Translations under genes and position numbers: made by a program
Notes under the pieces: model-generated
What the model was told of the DNA's origin: nothing
Seen by the model: the letters and a program-made list of their open reading frames with translations, nothing else
Database searches by the model: none
Part shown: positions 1 through 6,704 of the stretch, in pieces
Numbering within the stretch: position 1 is the first letter of the stretch
Layout of the letters: each line of letters starts with the position of its first letter
DNA from: Porphyrobacter sp.
GTDB lineage: Bacteria; Pseudomonadota; Alphaproteobacteria; Sphingomonadales; Sphingomonadaceae
Reading direction: 5' to 3'
DNA: 8,766 nucleotides
NCBI GenBank assembly: GCA_021732945.1
Contig: JAKFWB010000475.1
Location: 1-8,766 of the forward strand

Positions 1-225
1 GCCCGGTTTGATCAGGTGCTGATGAAGCGGTTGACCATTCGCGGCATCTTCCTGCCCGATTTCATGGCCGAGGGGCGCGATTACTACCCCGGCCTGCGCG
101 CGCTGTATGATGCAGGGCAGTTGATGGGTGAATTCGACGAGACGCAGGGGATCGACAACGTTCTCACAGCCTTCACACGGCTGATGACCGGGCAGAACAC
201 CGGCAAGGTCATCGTGAAAATCTAG
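1..225 (+). CDS. NADP-dependent medium-chain oxidoreductase, C-terminal fragment (cut by window edge)
   Basis: The reading frame is open from base 1 and ends with TAG at 223-225, so only the last 74 residues are visible. The segment RFDQVLMKRLTIRGIF, followed by a helix-rich stretch and the ending TGKVIVKI, resembles the C-terminus of the CurA/YncB-like branch of zinc-independent medium-chain reductases, which reduce enones or similar carbonyls with NADPH. The Rossmann nucleotide-binding part lies outside the window, so cofactor residues cannot be checked. The gene converges on the NTF2-like gene and the two stop codons are only four bases apart, leaving no room for a separate terminator. A reductase of this type would fit a ring-degradation cluster, but that role is inferred from position only. 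It could also be another MDR subfamily. Confidence 0.72.
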   Translation, partial: ARFDQVLMKRLTIRGIFLPDFMAEGRDYYPGLRALYDAGQLMGEFDETQGIDNVLTAFTRLMTGQNTGKVIVKI

Positions 226-229
226 CGCT

Positions 230-676
230 TCAGTGGTCGCTGATCTGTTCGTGCAGGATGCAGTAAGCGCGCCGCACGAACAGCCAGCGGCCCTCGCGCC
301 TTTCCAGCACATCATCATACCGCCCCGCGCCGCGCACCAGCTTGCCGGATTCGGGATGCTGATACAGCTCATGGGTGTAGGCGACGGCAGTGGCGCGGTC
401 GCCGTCAACCTCGATGCTGCCGGGTTCCATGCAATAGACCATCGGCTTGGCCATGTTATCGAGCCCGTAAACCTTCATCGATTCCACCCACGACGCGACA
501 ATCACCGCCTTGCCTTCGAACGTGCCGAGGTCGGGATATTCGGGCAGGAACCACGCGGCATCCTCGGCCCAGATCGAACCCCATATTTCCGCATCGCGGG
601 TCATCACGCCATGGGCATGGGTGTTCATCAACTCGCGGATGGCGAGGCGATCTTCCAAGGGGCCGGAAAAGGGCAA
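230..676 (-). CDS. NTF2/SnoaL-like small protein, possible beta-type partner of the upstream Rieske oxygenase
   Basis: A 148-residue protein of the NTF2-like superfamily (SnoaL-like, the fold also used by beta subunits of ring-hydroxylating dioxygenases). An N-terminal helix containing EDRLAIRELMNTHAHGVMTR is followed by IWAEDAAWFLP, and then by beta strands ending in GRYDDVLERREGRWLFVRR, the usual closing pattern of this family. The chosen start is TTG at 676-674, because GGAG lies at 687-684 with a 7-base spacer. An upstream in-frame TTG at 709 would overlap the oxygenase gene and lacks such a site. The gene begins 13 bases after the oxygenase stop codon, so the two form one operon. It may be a structural small subunit, or a separate SnoaL-type isomerase or dehydratase; the sequence does not decide. 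It is slightly shorter than typical dioxygenase beta subunits. Confidence 0.82.
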   Translation of the reverse strand: MPFSGPLEDRLAIRELMNTHAHGVMTRDAEIWGSIWAEDAAWFLPEYPDLGTFEGKAVIVASWVESMKVYGLDNMAKPMVYCMEPGSIEVDGDRATAVAYTHELYQHPESGKLVRGAGRYDDVLERREGRWLFVRRAYCILHEQISDH

Positions 677-683
677 GGTTTTT

Positions 684-687
684 CTCC
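684..687 (-). promoter_or_regulatory. Shine-Dalgarno site that fixes a TTG start
   Basis: GGAG just after the TAA stop (692-690) of the Rieske oxygenase gene, seven bases before TTG at 676. It decides the start of the NTF2-like gene in favour of 676 over the longer frame from 709, and shows that this gene is read from the same message as the oxygenase. Confidence 0.65.
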
Positions 688-689
688 AG

Positions 690-2048
690 TTACGGGCGGC
701 GGGCCGCAATCCAATCGTTCAATACCTCGTGGAAATGCCGCACCCGGGTTTCCTGCGCGGCGAGATGGGCGTCGCTGTACCCGCGCGAATGCATCCCGGC
801 CTGCATCCCTTCGGCCAGTTCCATGTCCTGATAAACGATCTGCCCGGCCAATTCGGGAATGCCGCGGCCATTGTCGAACACCCGGTGTTCGCACATCGCG
901 GCCTCACGCAGCGGGCGGACCCCGGCCATGATCGATTCCACCTCGGTCTGCCCCGCCACCGGAAAGGCCATGCACCACAGATCGAAATAGCATTTTTCGG
1001 GATCGACCGGGTGCGGTTCGCTGCGGAAGAAGACAAGGTTATCGGGAAGAAAACTGATCGTCACATTGGGGAAGATCACCGTGTGCGGGCTATCGGTGAT
1101 CTGTTCATCATCGAGATGTTCGTAGTGGTTATAGCCGCGTGTCTGCCACAATCGCCGCTTGGCCGCCTTCAGATCGTGCCAGCCCTGCACCACGAAATCA
1201 TCGTAGCTGGCATAGCTTTCGGGATCTATGTCCCATGCTTGCAGGATCGCGGCGAAGACGGCGTTGGTGCCGCTGGCAGGCCGATCAGTCAGCGATGGCC
1301 GCATCGGCTGCACGGTGCGGCCATGCCCTTGCGGCCACATTTCATGCCGCGCCGAATCGACGTCCTGATCGATCCACGGCGGCACCTGCGGGTGGGCGGT
1401 GCGGGTGTGGTAGCTTTCGGAGAAATTGTCGGTGACGAATTTCCAATTGGCGTTCAGTTCGATCCGGTACCACGCGACGCGCACGGCGGTGTCCATTGCA
1501 TAGTTGCGGTACAATGCCGGGATCGGATCGAGATAATCGGCAAGCGACGGCGCGGTATCGTCCATCGTGTACCACGCAAACCCGCCCCAGCTATCACAGC
1601 GCAATGCCTTCAGCCGCAGCTTGCCGCAGGGGTTGCTTTGGGGGAAATCCTGCGGGTCTTGGGCATATTGCAGCACCCCGTCCGTGCCCCAGCGCCAGCC
1701 GTGATAGGGGCAGGTGAACGCCCCGACCGAGCTGGATTCGCCCACCAGCCGCATCCCCCGGTGGCCGCAGGCGTTGTAGAAGGCGCGGATCGTGCCGTCA
1801 TCCTGCCGCACCACGATCACTGATTCCTTCATGAAATCGTGGACGAGGAAGTCGCCGGGTTCAGGGATGTCCGCCAGCCGCCCGGCGATATGCCAGATGC
1901 GGGTCCACAAGCCGTCCCATTCGGACCTGGCAAAATCGGGCGAATGATAGCGGTCGCCGGTGATCGGATCGCCGCGCAGATGGGCGGGATCGCGCCCGTT
2001 TAGGGGCGTTGGGATTTGGGGTTTGGGAATGTCCTGCTGCTGTGCCAT
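690..2048 (-). CDS. Rieske non-heme iron ring-hydroxylating oxygenase, alpha subunit (first copy)
   Basis: A 452-residue oxygenase component that would use O2 and electrons from a ferredoxin to hydroxylate a ring or other C-H bond; the substrate is unknown. The Rieske [2Fe-2S] ligands are Cys94-x-His96 and Cys113-x2-His116 (CGH...CPYHGW). The mononuclear iron site has His214 and His219 (ESYHTRTAH) and probably Asp408 (QDMELAEGMQ). The residue that bridges neighbouring subunits, usually Asp in naphthalene dioxygenase, is Glu211 here. I chose ATG 2048 because GGGAG stands seven bases upstream; an in-frame TTG at 2069 would add seven residues without a better site. The NTF2-like gene follows in the same operon. 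No ferredoxin or reductase gene is nearby. A candidate operator lies about 75 bases upstream of the start. The family is sure; the substrate is not. Confidence 0.95.
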   Translation of the reverse strand: MAQQQDIPKPQIPTPLNGRDPAHLRGDPITGDRYHSPDFARSEWDGLWTRIWHIAGRLADIPEPGDFLVHDFMKESVIVVRQDDGTIRAFYNACGHRGMRLVGESSSVGAFTCPYHGWRWGTDGVLQYAQDPQDFPQSNPCGKLRLKALRCDSWGGFAWYTMDDTAPSLADYLDPIPALYRNYAMDTAVRVAWYRIELNANWKFVTDNFSESYHTRTAHPQVPPWIDQDVDSARHEMWPQGHGRTVQPMRPSLTDRPASGTNAVFAAILQAWDIDPESYASYDDFVVQGWHDLKAAKRRLWQTRGYNHYEHLDDEQITDSPHTVIFPNVTISFLPDNLVFFRSEPHPVDPEKCYFDLWCMAFPVAGQTEVESIMAGVRPLREAAMCEHRVFDNGRGIPELAGQIVYQDMELAEGMQAGMHSRGYSDAHLAAQETRVRHFHEVLNDWIAARRP

Positions 2049-2121
2049 CCGCCTGCTCCCACCGGTCAACGCCGGTCATTGTGGATCAGCGCGCGGGCGC
2101 GGCAACTATCACTTCGGCGGA

Positions 2122-2145
2122 AAATCAGGCAATCGTGCCGGTTTT
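2122..2145. promoter_or_regulatory. Candidate TetR operator, copy A (upstream of first Rieske operon)
   Basis: An inverted repeat with 10-bp arms, AAATCAGGCA at 2122-2131 and TGCCGGTTTT at 2136-2145, separated by four bases. Eight of ten arm positions pair. It closely matches the repeat at 2884-2907. It overlaps the stop codon of the tetR gene and lies upstream of the minus-strand oxygenase gene that starts at 2048. On the minus strand it is preceded by GATAAAAC, the same context as in copy B read toward its own oxygenase gene. Length and symmetry fit a TetR dimer site; binding is inferred. Confidence 0.6.
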
Positions 2146-2800
2146 ATCCCTTGGACTGCGCGAAAAGGTCTTTCACTAGCGCCACCAGCGTGTCGCGCAC
2201 GGCTTCGCGCCGGGCGGGATCTTCGATGAAGGGGCGGTTGATCAGCAGGCCAAGGTGCAGCGCCGCGGCGACATCATTGGCCAGCAGCATCTGATCCGAT
2301 GCGCCCGACCAATGCGGGATCGCGCGTTCGACTTCGCTGATCCACGTGCGTTCAAATTCGCGCGTGGCCGGCACCAGCAAGGCCGACAATTCCGGATCGG
2401 TGCGCGCCGCCATCACCAGTTCGAGAAAGGCGGTAAATTCCGGCGTCTTCATGCTTTGCCAGTGCACATCGGTGGCAACCGCGATGGCGTGGGCGGGATC
2501 GGTGTCTTTCAGCGCCGAAAGGTAATCCGACAGGAACCGTTCGAGCCGTTTGTGCAGCACATGGTGGATCAGCGCGCTGACCAGATCGGCGCGGCTGGTG
2601 AAGTGGTGGTGCATCGCCCCGCGCGAAACATTCGCCTGTTTCAGCACCTCAACCGTGGTCAACCGGGCATAGCCGCCTTCGACCAGACAATCGGTCGCCG
2701 CATCAAGGATCAGTTTGCGGGTGGCGGCGGCTTTGCGTTGTTGCCAGCGCGGCGGCGCGGGATCATCGTGGGGCAGCGGAGCCGGGAGCGAACTTGCCAT
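2144..2800 (-). CDS. TetR/AcrR-family transcriptional repressor
   Basis: A 218-residue regulator. The N-terminal DNA-binding domain spans roughly residues 23-78, with the helix-turn-helix at about 47-67 (TTVEVLKQANVSRGAMHHHF), followed by a helical ligand-binding and dimerisation domain with no recognisable subfamily. The N-terminal extension of about 20 residues, rich in Pro and Asp, is ordinary. The start is ATG 2800; no clear Shine-Dalgarno site precedes it, so the message may be leaderless or the start may differ. The gene sits between the two Rieske operons, divergent from the second and upstream of the first on the same strand. The palindromes at 2122-2145 and 2884-2907 lie at its two ends, which suggests that it represses both operons and itself until a pathway ligand binds. 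The ligand is unknown. Confidence 0.92.
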   Translation of the reverse strand: MASSLPAPLPHDDPAPPRWQQRKAAATRKLILDAATDCLVEGGYARLTTVEVLKQANVSRGAMHHHFTSRADLVSALIHHVLHKRLERFLSDYLSALKDTDPAHAIAVATDVHWQSMKTPEFTAFLELVMAARTDPELSALLVPATREFERTWISEVERAIPHWSGASDQMLLANDVAAALHLGLLINRPFIEDPARREAVRDTLVALVKDLFAQSKG

Positions 2801-2883
2801 GCGCGCGACATTAGGGCCAAGAACAGGGCAATGTCACGGCAAACTAATTAAAAACTGAGCTTGATTGGTGCCGCGCGCCCGAT

Positions 2884-2907
2884 AAAACAGGCATTGGTGC
2901 CGGTTTT
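2884..2907. promoter_or_regulatory. Candidate TetR operator, copy B (tetR / second Rieske operon intergenic region)
   Basis: An inverted repeat of AAAACAGGCA (2884-2893) and TGCCGGTTTT (2898-2907) around a four-base spacer. Nine of ten arm positions pair, and the sequence shares most of its bases with copy A at 2122-2145. It lies 40 bases before the ATG of the second oxygenase and about 84 bases before the divergent tetR start, where it could control both. ATTGGTGCCG, which covers the spacer and right arm, also occurs alone at 2864-2873 as a possible extra half-site. No convincing -35/-10 pair was found; GATAAA at 2881-2886 is a possible -10 overlapping the repeat. Confidence 0.65.
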
Positions 2908-2947
2908 TCAATGGCGCGGCACCATGGCAGGCAGGGGATTGCGATCA

Positions 2948-4270
2948 ATGAACATCCAGCATGGCGCAGCGCGATACGCCGAAGGGGCCGATCAGCCCGT
3001 GCGCGGCGATGTGATCACGGGCGAACGCTATGTCGCGCGCGATTGGATGGACATGGAATTTGCCAATCTGTGGCCGCGCGTCTGGCATCTGGGCGCTGTC
3101 ACCGCCGAATTCGAGGACGAAGGCGATACCGTGCGCCACAACTTCGGCCGGGAATCGGTGATTATGGTGCGCCAGGCCGACGGATCGGTGCGGGCGTTCT
3201 ACAACACCTGCCCGCACCGCGGGAACCGGCTGGTGCTGGGCGATGTGGCATCGTCACCGCGCATCACCTGTTCCTATCACGGTTGGCAGTTCGATGCGTC
3301 GGGCACACTGGTGAAGGTGCAAGACCCCGACGATTTCCCCGGCGGCAGCCCCTGCGGCAAGGTGCATCTCACCGAACTGCGGTGCGAGACCTGGGGGCCG
3401 TTCGTGTTCTGGTGCATGGATGATGACGCCGCGCCGCTGATCGAATGGCTCGCCCCGCTGCCCGAAAAGCTTGCCGGATATGGGCTGGAGACATGGGTGC
3501 GGGCGATGAACCTGTCGTGTGATGCCCCGTTCAACTGGAAGATCATCCGCGACAATTTCAACGAAAGCTACCACCTGCCCACCATCCACCCCGAATTGTC
3601 GACCTTCATCAATGACGGGCTGGATGACACCGTGTTCGCAATGTATGACAGCGGGCACAATGCGATGTGGATGAAGGGCCATCAGGCCACCACCCGCCGC
3701 CAGTTCGATAATGTGCCCGCTCCGCTGGACGATATCGCGCGGGCATGGGGGGTCGATCCCGAAGCCTATGCCGGGCGCCCGGGTGACATCCGCGAAGCGA
3801 TTATTCACGCCAAGCGCACGCTCGGCCCGGCGCGCGGGTTCACGAACTATGATTCGATGACCGATCAGCAGCTGGTGGATTATTTCCACTGCACGCTGTT
3901 TCCCAACCTCACGCTCACCATGTCGCCCGAACAGTGCCAGATCCTGCGCACCGAACCGCACCCGACCGATCCGGGCAAATGCATTTTCCAGCATTGGTGC
4001 CTCTACCCCCCGGTCGCAGGCATGGCCGAGGTGGAAAGCCCGGTCGGACCAATCCCGCTGGAACATGACGCGGTGCAGCGCCACTCGGTCTATGGTGACG
4101 GGGTGAGCCTGGGGTTTGTCGCCGATCAGGACTTGTCGATCGGATCTACCCAGCAGCAGGGGCTGGCCTCACGCGGGTTCAAGGGCAGCATCCTGAGCTA
4201 TCAGGAAAAGCGTATTCAGCGGTTCCACGAATTGCTCAATGACATGGTGCTGGGCGCGCCAACGCCATGA
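2948..4270 (+). CDS. Rieske non-heme iron ring-hydroxylating oxygenase, alpha subunit (second copy)
   Basis: A 440-residue paralogue of the oxygenase at 690-2048. The Rieske cluster ligands are Cys88-x-His90 and Cys108-x2-His111 (CPH...CSYHGW). The catalytic iron ligands are His209 and His214 (ESYHLPTIH) and probably Asp395 (DQDLSIG). The bridging position is again Glu (Glu206). The middle of the protein (WMKGHQATTR, then RGFTNYDSMTDQQLVDYFHC) differs clearly from the first copy, so the active-site pocket and probably the substrate differ. I chose ATG 2948 because AGGGGA at 2933-2938 lies nine bases upstream; the frame is open back to TTG 2861, but that would include the operator in the coding region. 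The stop TGA overlaps the ATG of the next gene. Repression by the adjacent TetR protein is inferred. Confidence 0.95.
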   Translation: MNIQHGAARYAEGADQPVRGDVITGERYVARDWMDMEFANLWPRVWHLGAVTAEFEDEGDTVRHNFGRESVIMVRQADGSVRAFYNTCPHRGNRLVLGDVASSPRITCSYHGWQFDASGTLVKVQDPDDFPGGSPCGKVHLTELRCETWGPFVFWCMDDDAAPLIEWLAPLPEKLAGYGLETWVRAMNLSCDAPFNWKIIRDNFNESYHLPTIHPELSTFINDGLDDTVFAMYDSGHNAMWMKGHQATTRRQFDNVPAPLDDIARAWGVDPEAYAGRPGDIREAIIHAKRTLGPARGFTNYDSMTDQQLVDYFHCTLFPNLTLTMSPEQCQILRTEPHPTDPGKCIFQHWCLYPPVAGMAEVESPVGPIPLEHDAVQRHSVYGDGVSLGFVADQDLSIGSTQQQGLASRGFKGSILSYQEKRIQRFHELLNDMVLGAPTP

Positions 4271-4686
4271 ACGCCATGCCTGATCATGTCCGCACCGCGA
4301 TCGAACGGTTGATGGTCGATCATTGCCACAACGTTGATAGCTTGGCCAATGTCGACCGGCTGCTGGCGGTCTTCACCCCTGACGCGGTGACGGATATGAG
4401 CGCCATTGGCGTGCCGGTGATGCCGGATCGGGCGGCTTTGCGGGTCTTTTACGAAGGCGCGTTCGGCGCGCTCAGCCACAGTTTCCATGCGATCAGCAAT
4501 TTCCGGCCCGAAAGCTGGGATGGCTCGGTGGGCGTGATGACCGCCTATGTCATCGGCGCGGGCCATGGCCGGGATGGCAGCTCGGTGACGATGCACGTGC
4601 GCTACCGGATGGAATGCATCGCGGCGGCGGATGGGTGGCAATGCCGCCGCTACACCGTCACCCCGATGCTGCCGCTTGCCGGTTAG
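4267..4686 (+). CDS. NTF2/SnoaL-like small protein, translationally coupled to the second Rieske oxygenase
   Basis: A 139-residue protein of the NTF2-like superfamily. It starts with the helix RTAIERLMVDHCHNVDSLANVDRLLAVFTPDAV, typical of SnoaL-like domains, and ends with beta strands (VTMHVRYRMECIAAADGWQCRRYTVTP). The ATG at 4267 overlaps the oxygenase stop codon (ATGA), which implies translational coupling; a second in-frame ATG lies at 4276. No strong ribosome binding site is seen. This is the second time in the window that an oxygenase alpha gene is directly followed by a gene of this fold, which supports a subunit or dedicated partner role. An independent isomerase or hydratase activity remains possible. 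The gene converges on the downstream SDR gene with 22 bases between stop codons and no hairpin. Confidence 0.82.
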   Translation: MNAMPDHVRTAIERLMVDHCHNVDSLANVDRLLAVFTPDAVTDMSAIGVPVMPDRAALRVFYEGAFGALSHSFHAISNFRPESWDGSVGVMTAYVIGAGHGRDGSSVTMHVRYRMECIAAADGWQCRRYTVTPMLPLAG

Positions 4687-4708
4687 GGCCTGACCCAAGA
4701 TCGGGGCG

Positions 4709-5488
4709 CTAGATCGAGGCGAAACCGCCGTCGATCACCAATTCATCGCAGGTCATGAAACTGGCCGCTTCCGAACACAGGAACACCGCGCCGCTGGCGA
4801 TTTCTTCTGGGCGGCCCATCCGTCCGATCGGGTGACGCGCCGCCGTGCCAGCGATGGCGGTGCCCACATCGGGCATGACGCCCAGATCGACATAGCGTTG
4901 GAAGATGCCGCCCAGCATCCCGGTATCGACCCCGCCGGGATGCAGGCTGTTGACCCGCACCGGGTATCCCAGCGCGGCAAATTCGGCCCCCATGCACTTG
5001 CTCAACATCGCGACCGCTGCCTTGCTGGCGCAGTAGGCGGCGTTGAACGGCGCGCCGCGCAGACCCCCGACGCTGGAGACATTGACCACGCTGGCCCCGC
5101 CCGCACGGCCCTGACCGCCCGCCTTCAACAGGGGCAAAAGCGCCTGCGTGCCGATAATCACGCTATCGACATTGACCGCGTTGACCCGGTGAAATTCAGC
5201 CAGCGGGGTGTCTTCGAACTTGGTCACGATCGAAATGCCCGCATTGTGGACCAGCGCATCAACCCGGCCATATTCGCGCGCCATAAAGTCGATGAGGTCG
5301 CGCCAGCTGTCCGGGCTTGTCACGTCAAGCGGCAGGTAATGTTCGCAAGCGGTAAGGCTGGTGCCCGGCTGCAAATCGCTGGCCACCACCTGCGCGCCTG
5401 CGGCCGCCATTGCTGTTACCATCGCGCTGCCGATGCCGCCATTGGCCCCGGTAACGACCGCGACAACATTGTTCAGATTGATCGTCAC
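4709..5488 (-). CDS. Short-chain dehydrogenase/reductase (SDR), classical type, second gene of the pair
   Basis: A 259-residue classical SDR that would oxidise an alcohol or reduce a ketone with NAD(P)(H). Cofactor motif TGANGGIG at 13-20, acidic Asp38 after the second strand (points to NAD(H)), HNAG at 81-84, and the catalytic tetrad Asn106, Ser139, Tyr152, Lys156 (YCASK). The ending FMTCDELVIDGG is typical of the family. The start is GTG 5488, overlapping the TGA of the upstream SDR gene (GTGA), with GGGTGG about eight bases before it. A GTG at 5500 would give four more residues. The role in ring catabolism (for example, oxidising a hydroxyl made by a Rieske enzyme, or a dihydrodiol) is inferred from context. 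Confidence 0.92.
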   Translation of the reverse strand: MTINLNNVVAVVTGANGGIGSAMVTAMAAAGAQVVASDLQPGTSLTACEHYLPLDVTSPDSWRDLIDFMAREYGRVDALVHNAGISIVTKFEDTPLAEFHRVNAVNVDSVIIGTQALLPLLKAGGQGRAGGASVVNVSSVGGLRGAPFNAAYCASKAAVAMLSKCMGAEFAALGYPVRVNSLHPGGVDTGMLGGIFQRYVDLGVMPDVGTAIAGTAARHPIGRMGRPEEIASGAVFLCSEAASFMTCDELVIDGGFASI

Positions 5489-6288
5489 TGCGCGGTCCAC
5501 CCGCCGTCAATCACAAGCTCCGCGCCAGTCATGAAGCTGCTGTCCGGCCCGGCGAGGAAGGCCACCGGCCCGGCGATTTCGTCCGCCTGCCCCAGCCGCC
5601 CCATCGGGGTCACTGCGTTCATCCCGTCGATCAGCGCTTGCGCATTTTCAGCGATCCCCTTGGCCACCCAGCGTTCGAACCCAGCGTGCAGCAACGGGGT
5701 TTCTACAAAGCCGGGATGCAGCGAATTGGCGCGGACCGGCATTTTCTTGGCGGCGAATTCCATCGCGATGCCCTTGGTAAACATCCGCACCGCGCCCTTG
5801 CTGGTGTTATAAGCGGACACTTCGCTCATCCCAACCAGCCCCATGATCGAGCTGACGTTGATGATGCTCGATCCGCCGGTAACCTCGGCCCCGCTCGCTG
5901 CCAGCAACGGCGTGAAAATCCGCGTGCCCAGGAACACCCCGTCGACATTGACCGCCATGATCCGCCGCCAATCGTCCAAGGTGATCGCTTCGACCGCGCC
6001 GGTCAGATCAGTCCCGGCATTGTTGACGAGGATATGCAGCGCGCCGTGCCGCTCCAGCACAAAATCGTGGGCGGCCTGCCAATCGGTTTCGCTGGTGACA
6101 TCCACCCGGATGTAACTGACAGCCGTGCCCAGCGGGCCGAGCACCGGCGCGGCGGCACCCGGATCGTCAAGATCGCAGACCACCACCGCCGCCCCATCGG
6201 CGACCAGCCGCGCCGCGCAGGCCAGCCCGATCCCGCGCAATCCCCCGGTAACAAATGCGACCCGTTCAGATAGTTTTCCTGCCGTCAT
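5485..6288 (-). CDS. Short-chain dehydrogenase/reductase (SDR), classical type, first gene of the pair
   Basis: A 267-residue classical SDR. TGGLRGIG at 14-21 binds the dinucleotide, Asp39 (VCDLDD) favours NAD(H), NNAG lies at 89-92, and the tetrad is Asn114, Ser147, Tyr160, Lys164 (YNTSK). After HPGFVETPLL (191-200) comes a substrate-loop region that differs from the second SDR (FERWVAKGIAENAQALIDG), so the two enzymes probably act on different hydroxyl positions or stereoisomers. The start is ATG 6288; AGGAG lies 12 bases upstream, a longer spacing than usual. The gene leads a two-gene operon and its stop overlaps the next start. It is the last intact gene before the integrase remnant. The substrate is unknown. 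Confidence 0.93.
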   Translation of the reverse strand: MTAGKLSERVAFVTGGLRGIGLACAARLVADGAAVVVCDLDDPGAAAPVLGPLGTAVSYIRVDVTSETDWQAAHDFVLERHGALHILVNNAGTDLTGAVEAITLDDWRRIMAVNVDGVFLGTRIFTPLLAASGAEVTGGSSIINVSSIMGLVGMSEVSAYNTSKGAVRMFTKGIAMEFAAKKMPVRANSLHPGFVETPLLHAGFERWVAKGIAENAQALIDGMNAVTPMGRLGQADEIAGPVAFLAGPDSSFMTGAELVIDGGWTAQ

Positions 6289-6452
6289 GCTGTTATCATG
6301 CTCCTGGTCGATCTCCGGATGTCAGATCGCGGTCCAAGCGTAACCTGTCAAAACGGCAGGCCTCGTAGCAAGGATGCAGCGGAATTCGCCGCAGATAGGG
6401 GGTCGCGTCCTGAATGTCGGGCTTCGGCAAACGGACTTTGGATAGCCGCCAC
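6289..6452. other. Gene-free leader region upstream of the SDR pair
   Basis: No coding sequence on either strand looks real here. On the minus strand the region holds AGGAG (6305-6301) before the SDR start and a TTGACA hexamer (6351-6346) inside a short inverted repeat. No good -10 hexamer was found at the expected distance. The rest, up to the stop of the integrase fragment, shows nothing I can identify. Confidence 0.5.
6344..6360. promoter_or_regulatory. Short inverted repeat overlapping a TTGACA -35-like hexamer
   Basis: CCTGTC (6344-6349) and GGCAGG (6355-6360) form 6-bp arms with one mismatch around a five-base spacer. On the minus strand TTGACA at 6351-6346 falls inside it, 57 bases before the SDR start. 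It also contains TGCCGTTTT on the minus strand, one base short of the TGCCGGTTTT arm of the candidate TetR operators. It may be a regulator site for the SDR operon; the evidence is weak. Confidence 0.3.
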
Positions 6453-6704
6453 TCACGGGCCGAGCAGCGTGATATTGGCTCCCTGTCGTTTACGCGAGGA
6501 GCCGGTTGTCCAAATTTCCGTGTTCTCGGCGAGAGCAAGTGCGTCTTTGACGTCGATCCCGCGAAAGCACACCCTATCCTTGATCTTGCGGTCGCCGAGA
6601 AGGATCTGGACGGCACGCGGATTGGCGGTTGCCCGGTAGATGATTGACGCCTTGGTTCGCCGTAGCGAGTGGGTGCCATATTCCCGCGCGGCTTTGCGTG
6701 GCAA
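6453..6704 (-). pseudogene. Tyrosine-recombinase (phage-type integrase) C-terminal remnant, catalytically dead
   Basis: About 55 codons match the C-terminal catalytic part of tyrosine recombinases: EYGTHSLRRTKASIIYRAT holds the HxxR motif (His12, Arg15 counting from the TTG at 6704), and AVQILLGDRK...DVKDALALAE follows the family pattern. Where intact relatives have LLGH, this has LLGD (Asp38); where they have the nucleophile in VRYLG, this has VCFRG (Phe47). Both changes should abolish strand cleavage. The frame is open without a start codon back to 6836, but the part above about 6700 does not resemble an integrase, so the N-terminal two-thirds are gone. There is no ribosome binding site. 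It lies on the 3' side of the tRNA-Gly gene, the usual place for an island integrase. Confidence 0.75.

Noticed and set aside
510..1823. A 437-codon plus-strand frame lying opposite the first Rieske oxygenase
   Set aside because: It is the antisense shadow of a clearly conserved oxygenase gene; its translation is rich in Arg, His, Pro and Ala with no family motif.
2864..2902. Direct repeat ATTGGTGCCG at 2864-2873 and 2893-2902 as evidence for a second full operator beside copy B
   Set aside because: The left arm is absent before the 2864 copy at the required four-base spacing; at most it is a half-site.
4687..4708. Possible bidirectional terminator between the convergent NTF2-like and SDR genes
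   Set aside because: Only a three-base GGG/CCC pairing is present and no T-run follows on either strand.
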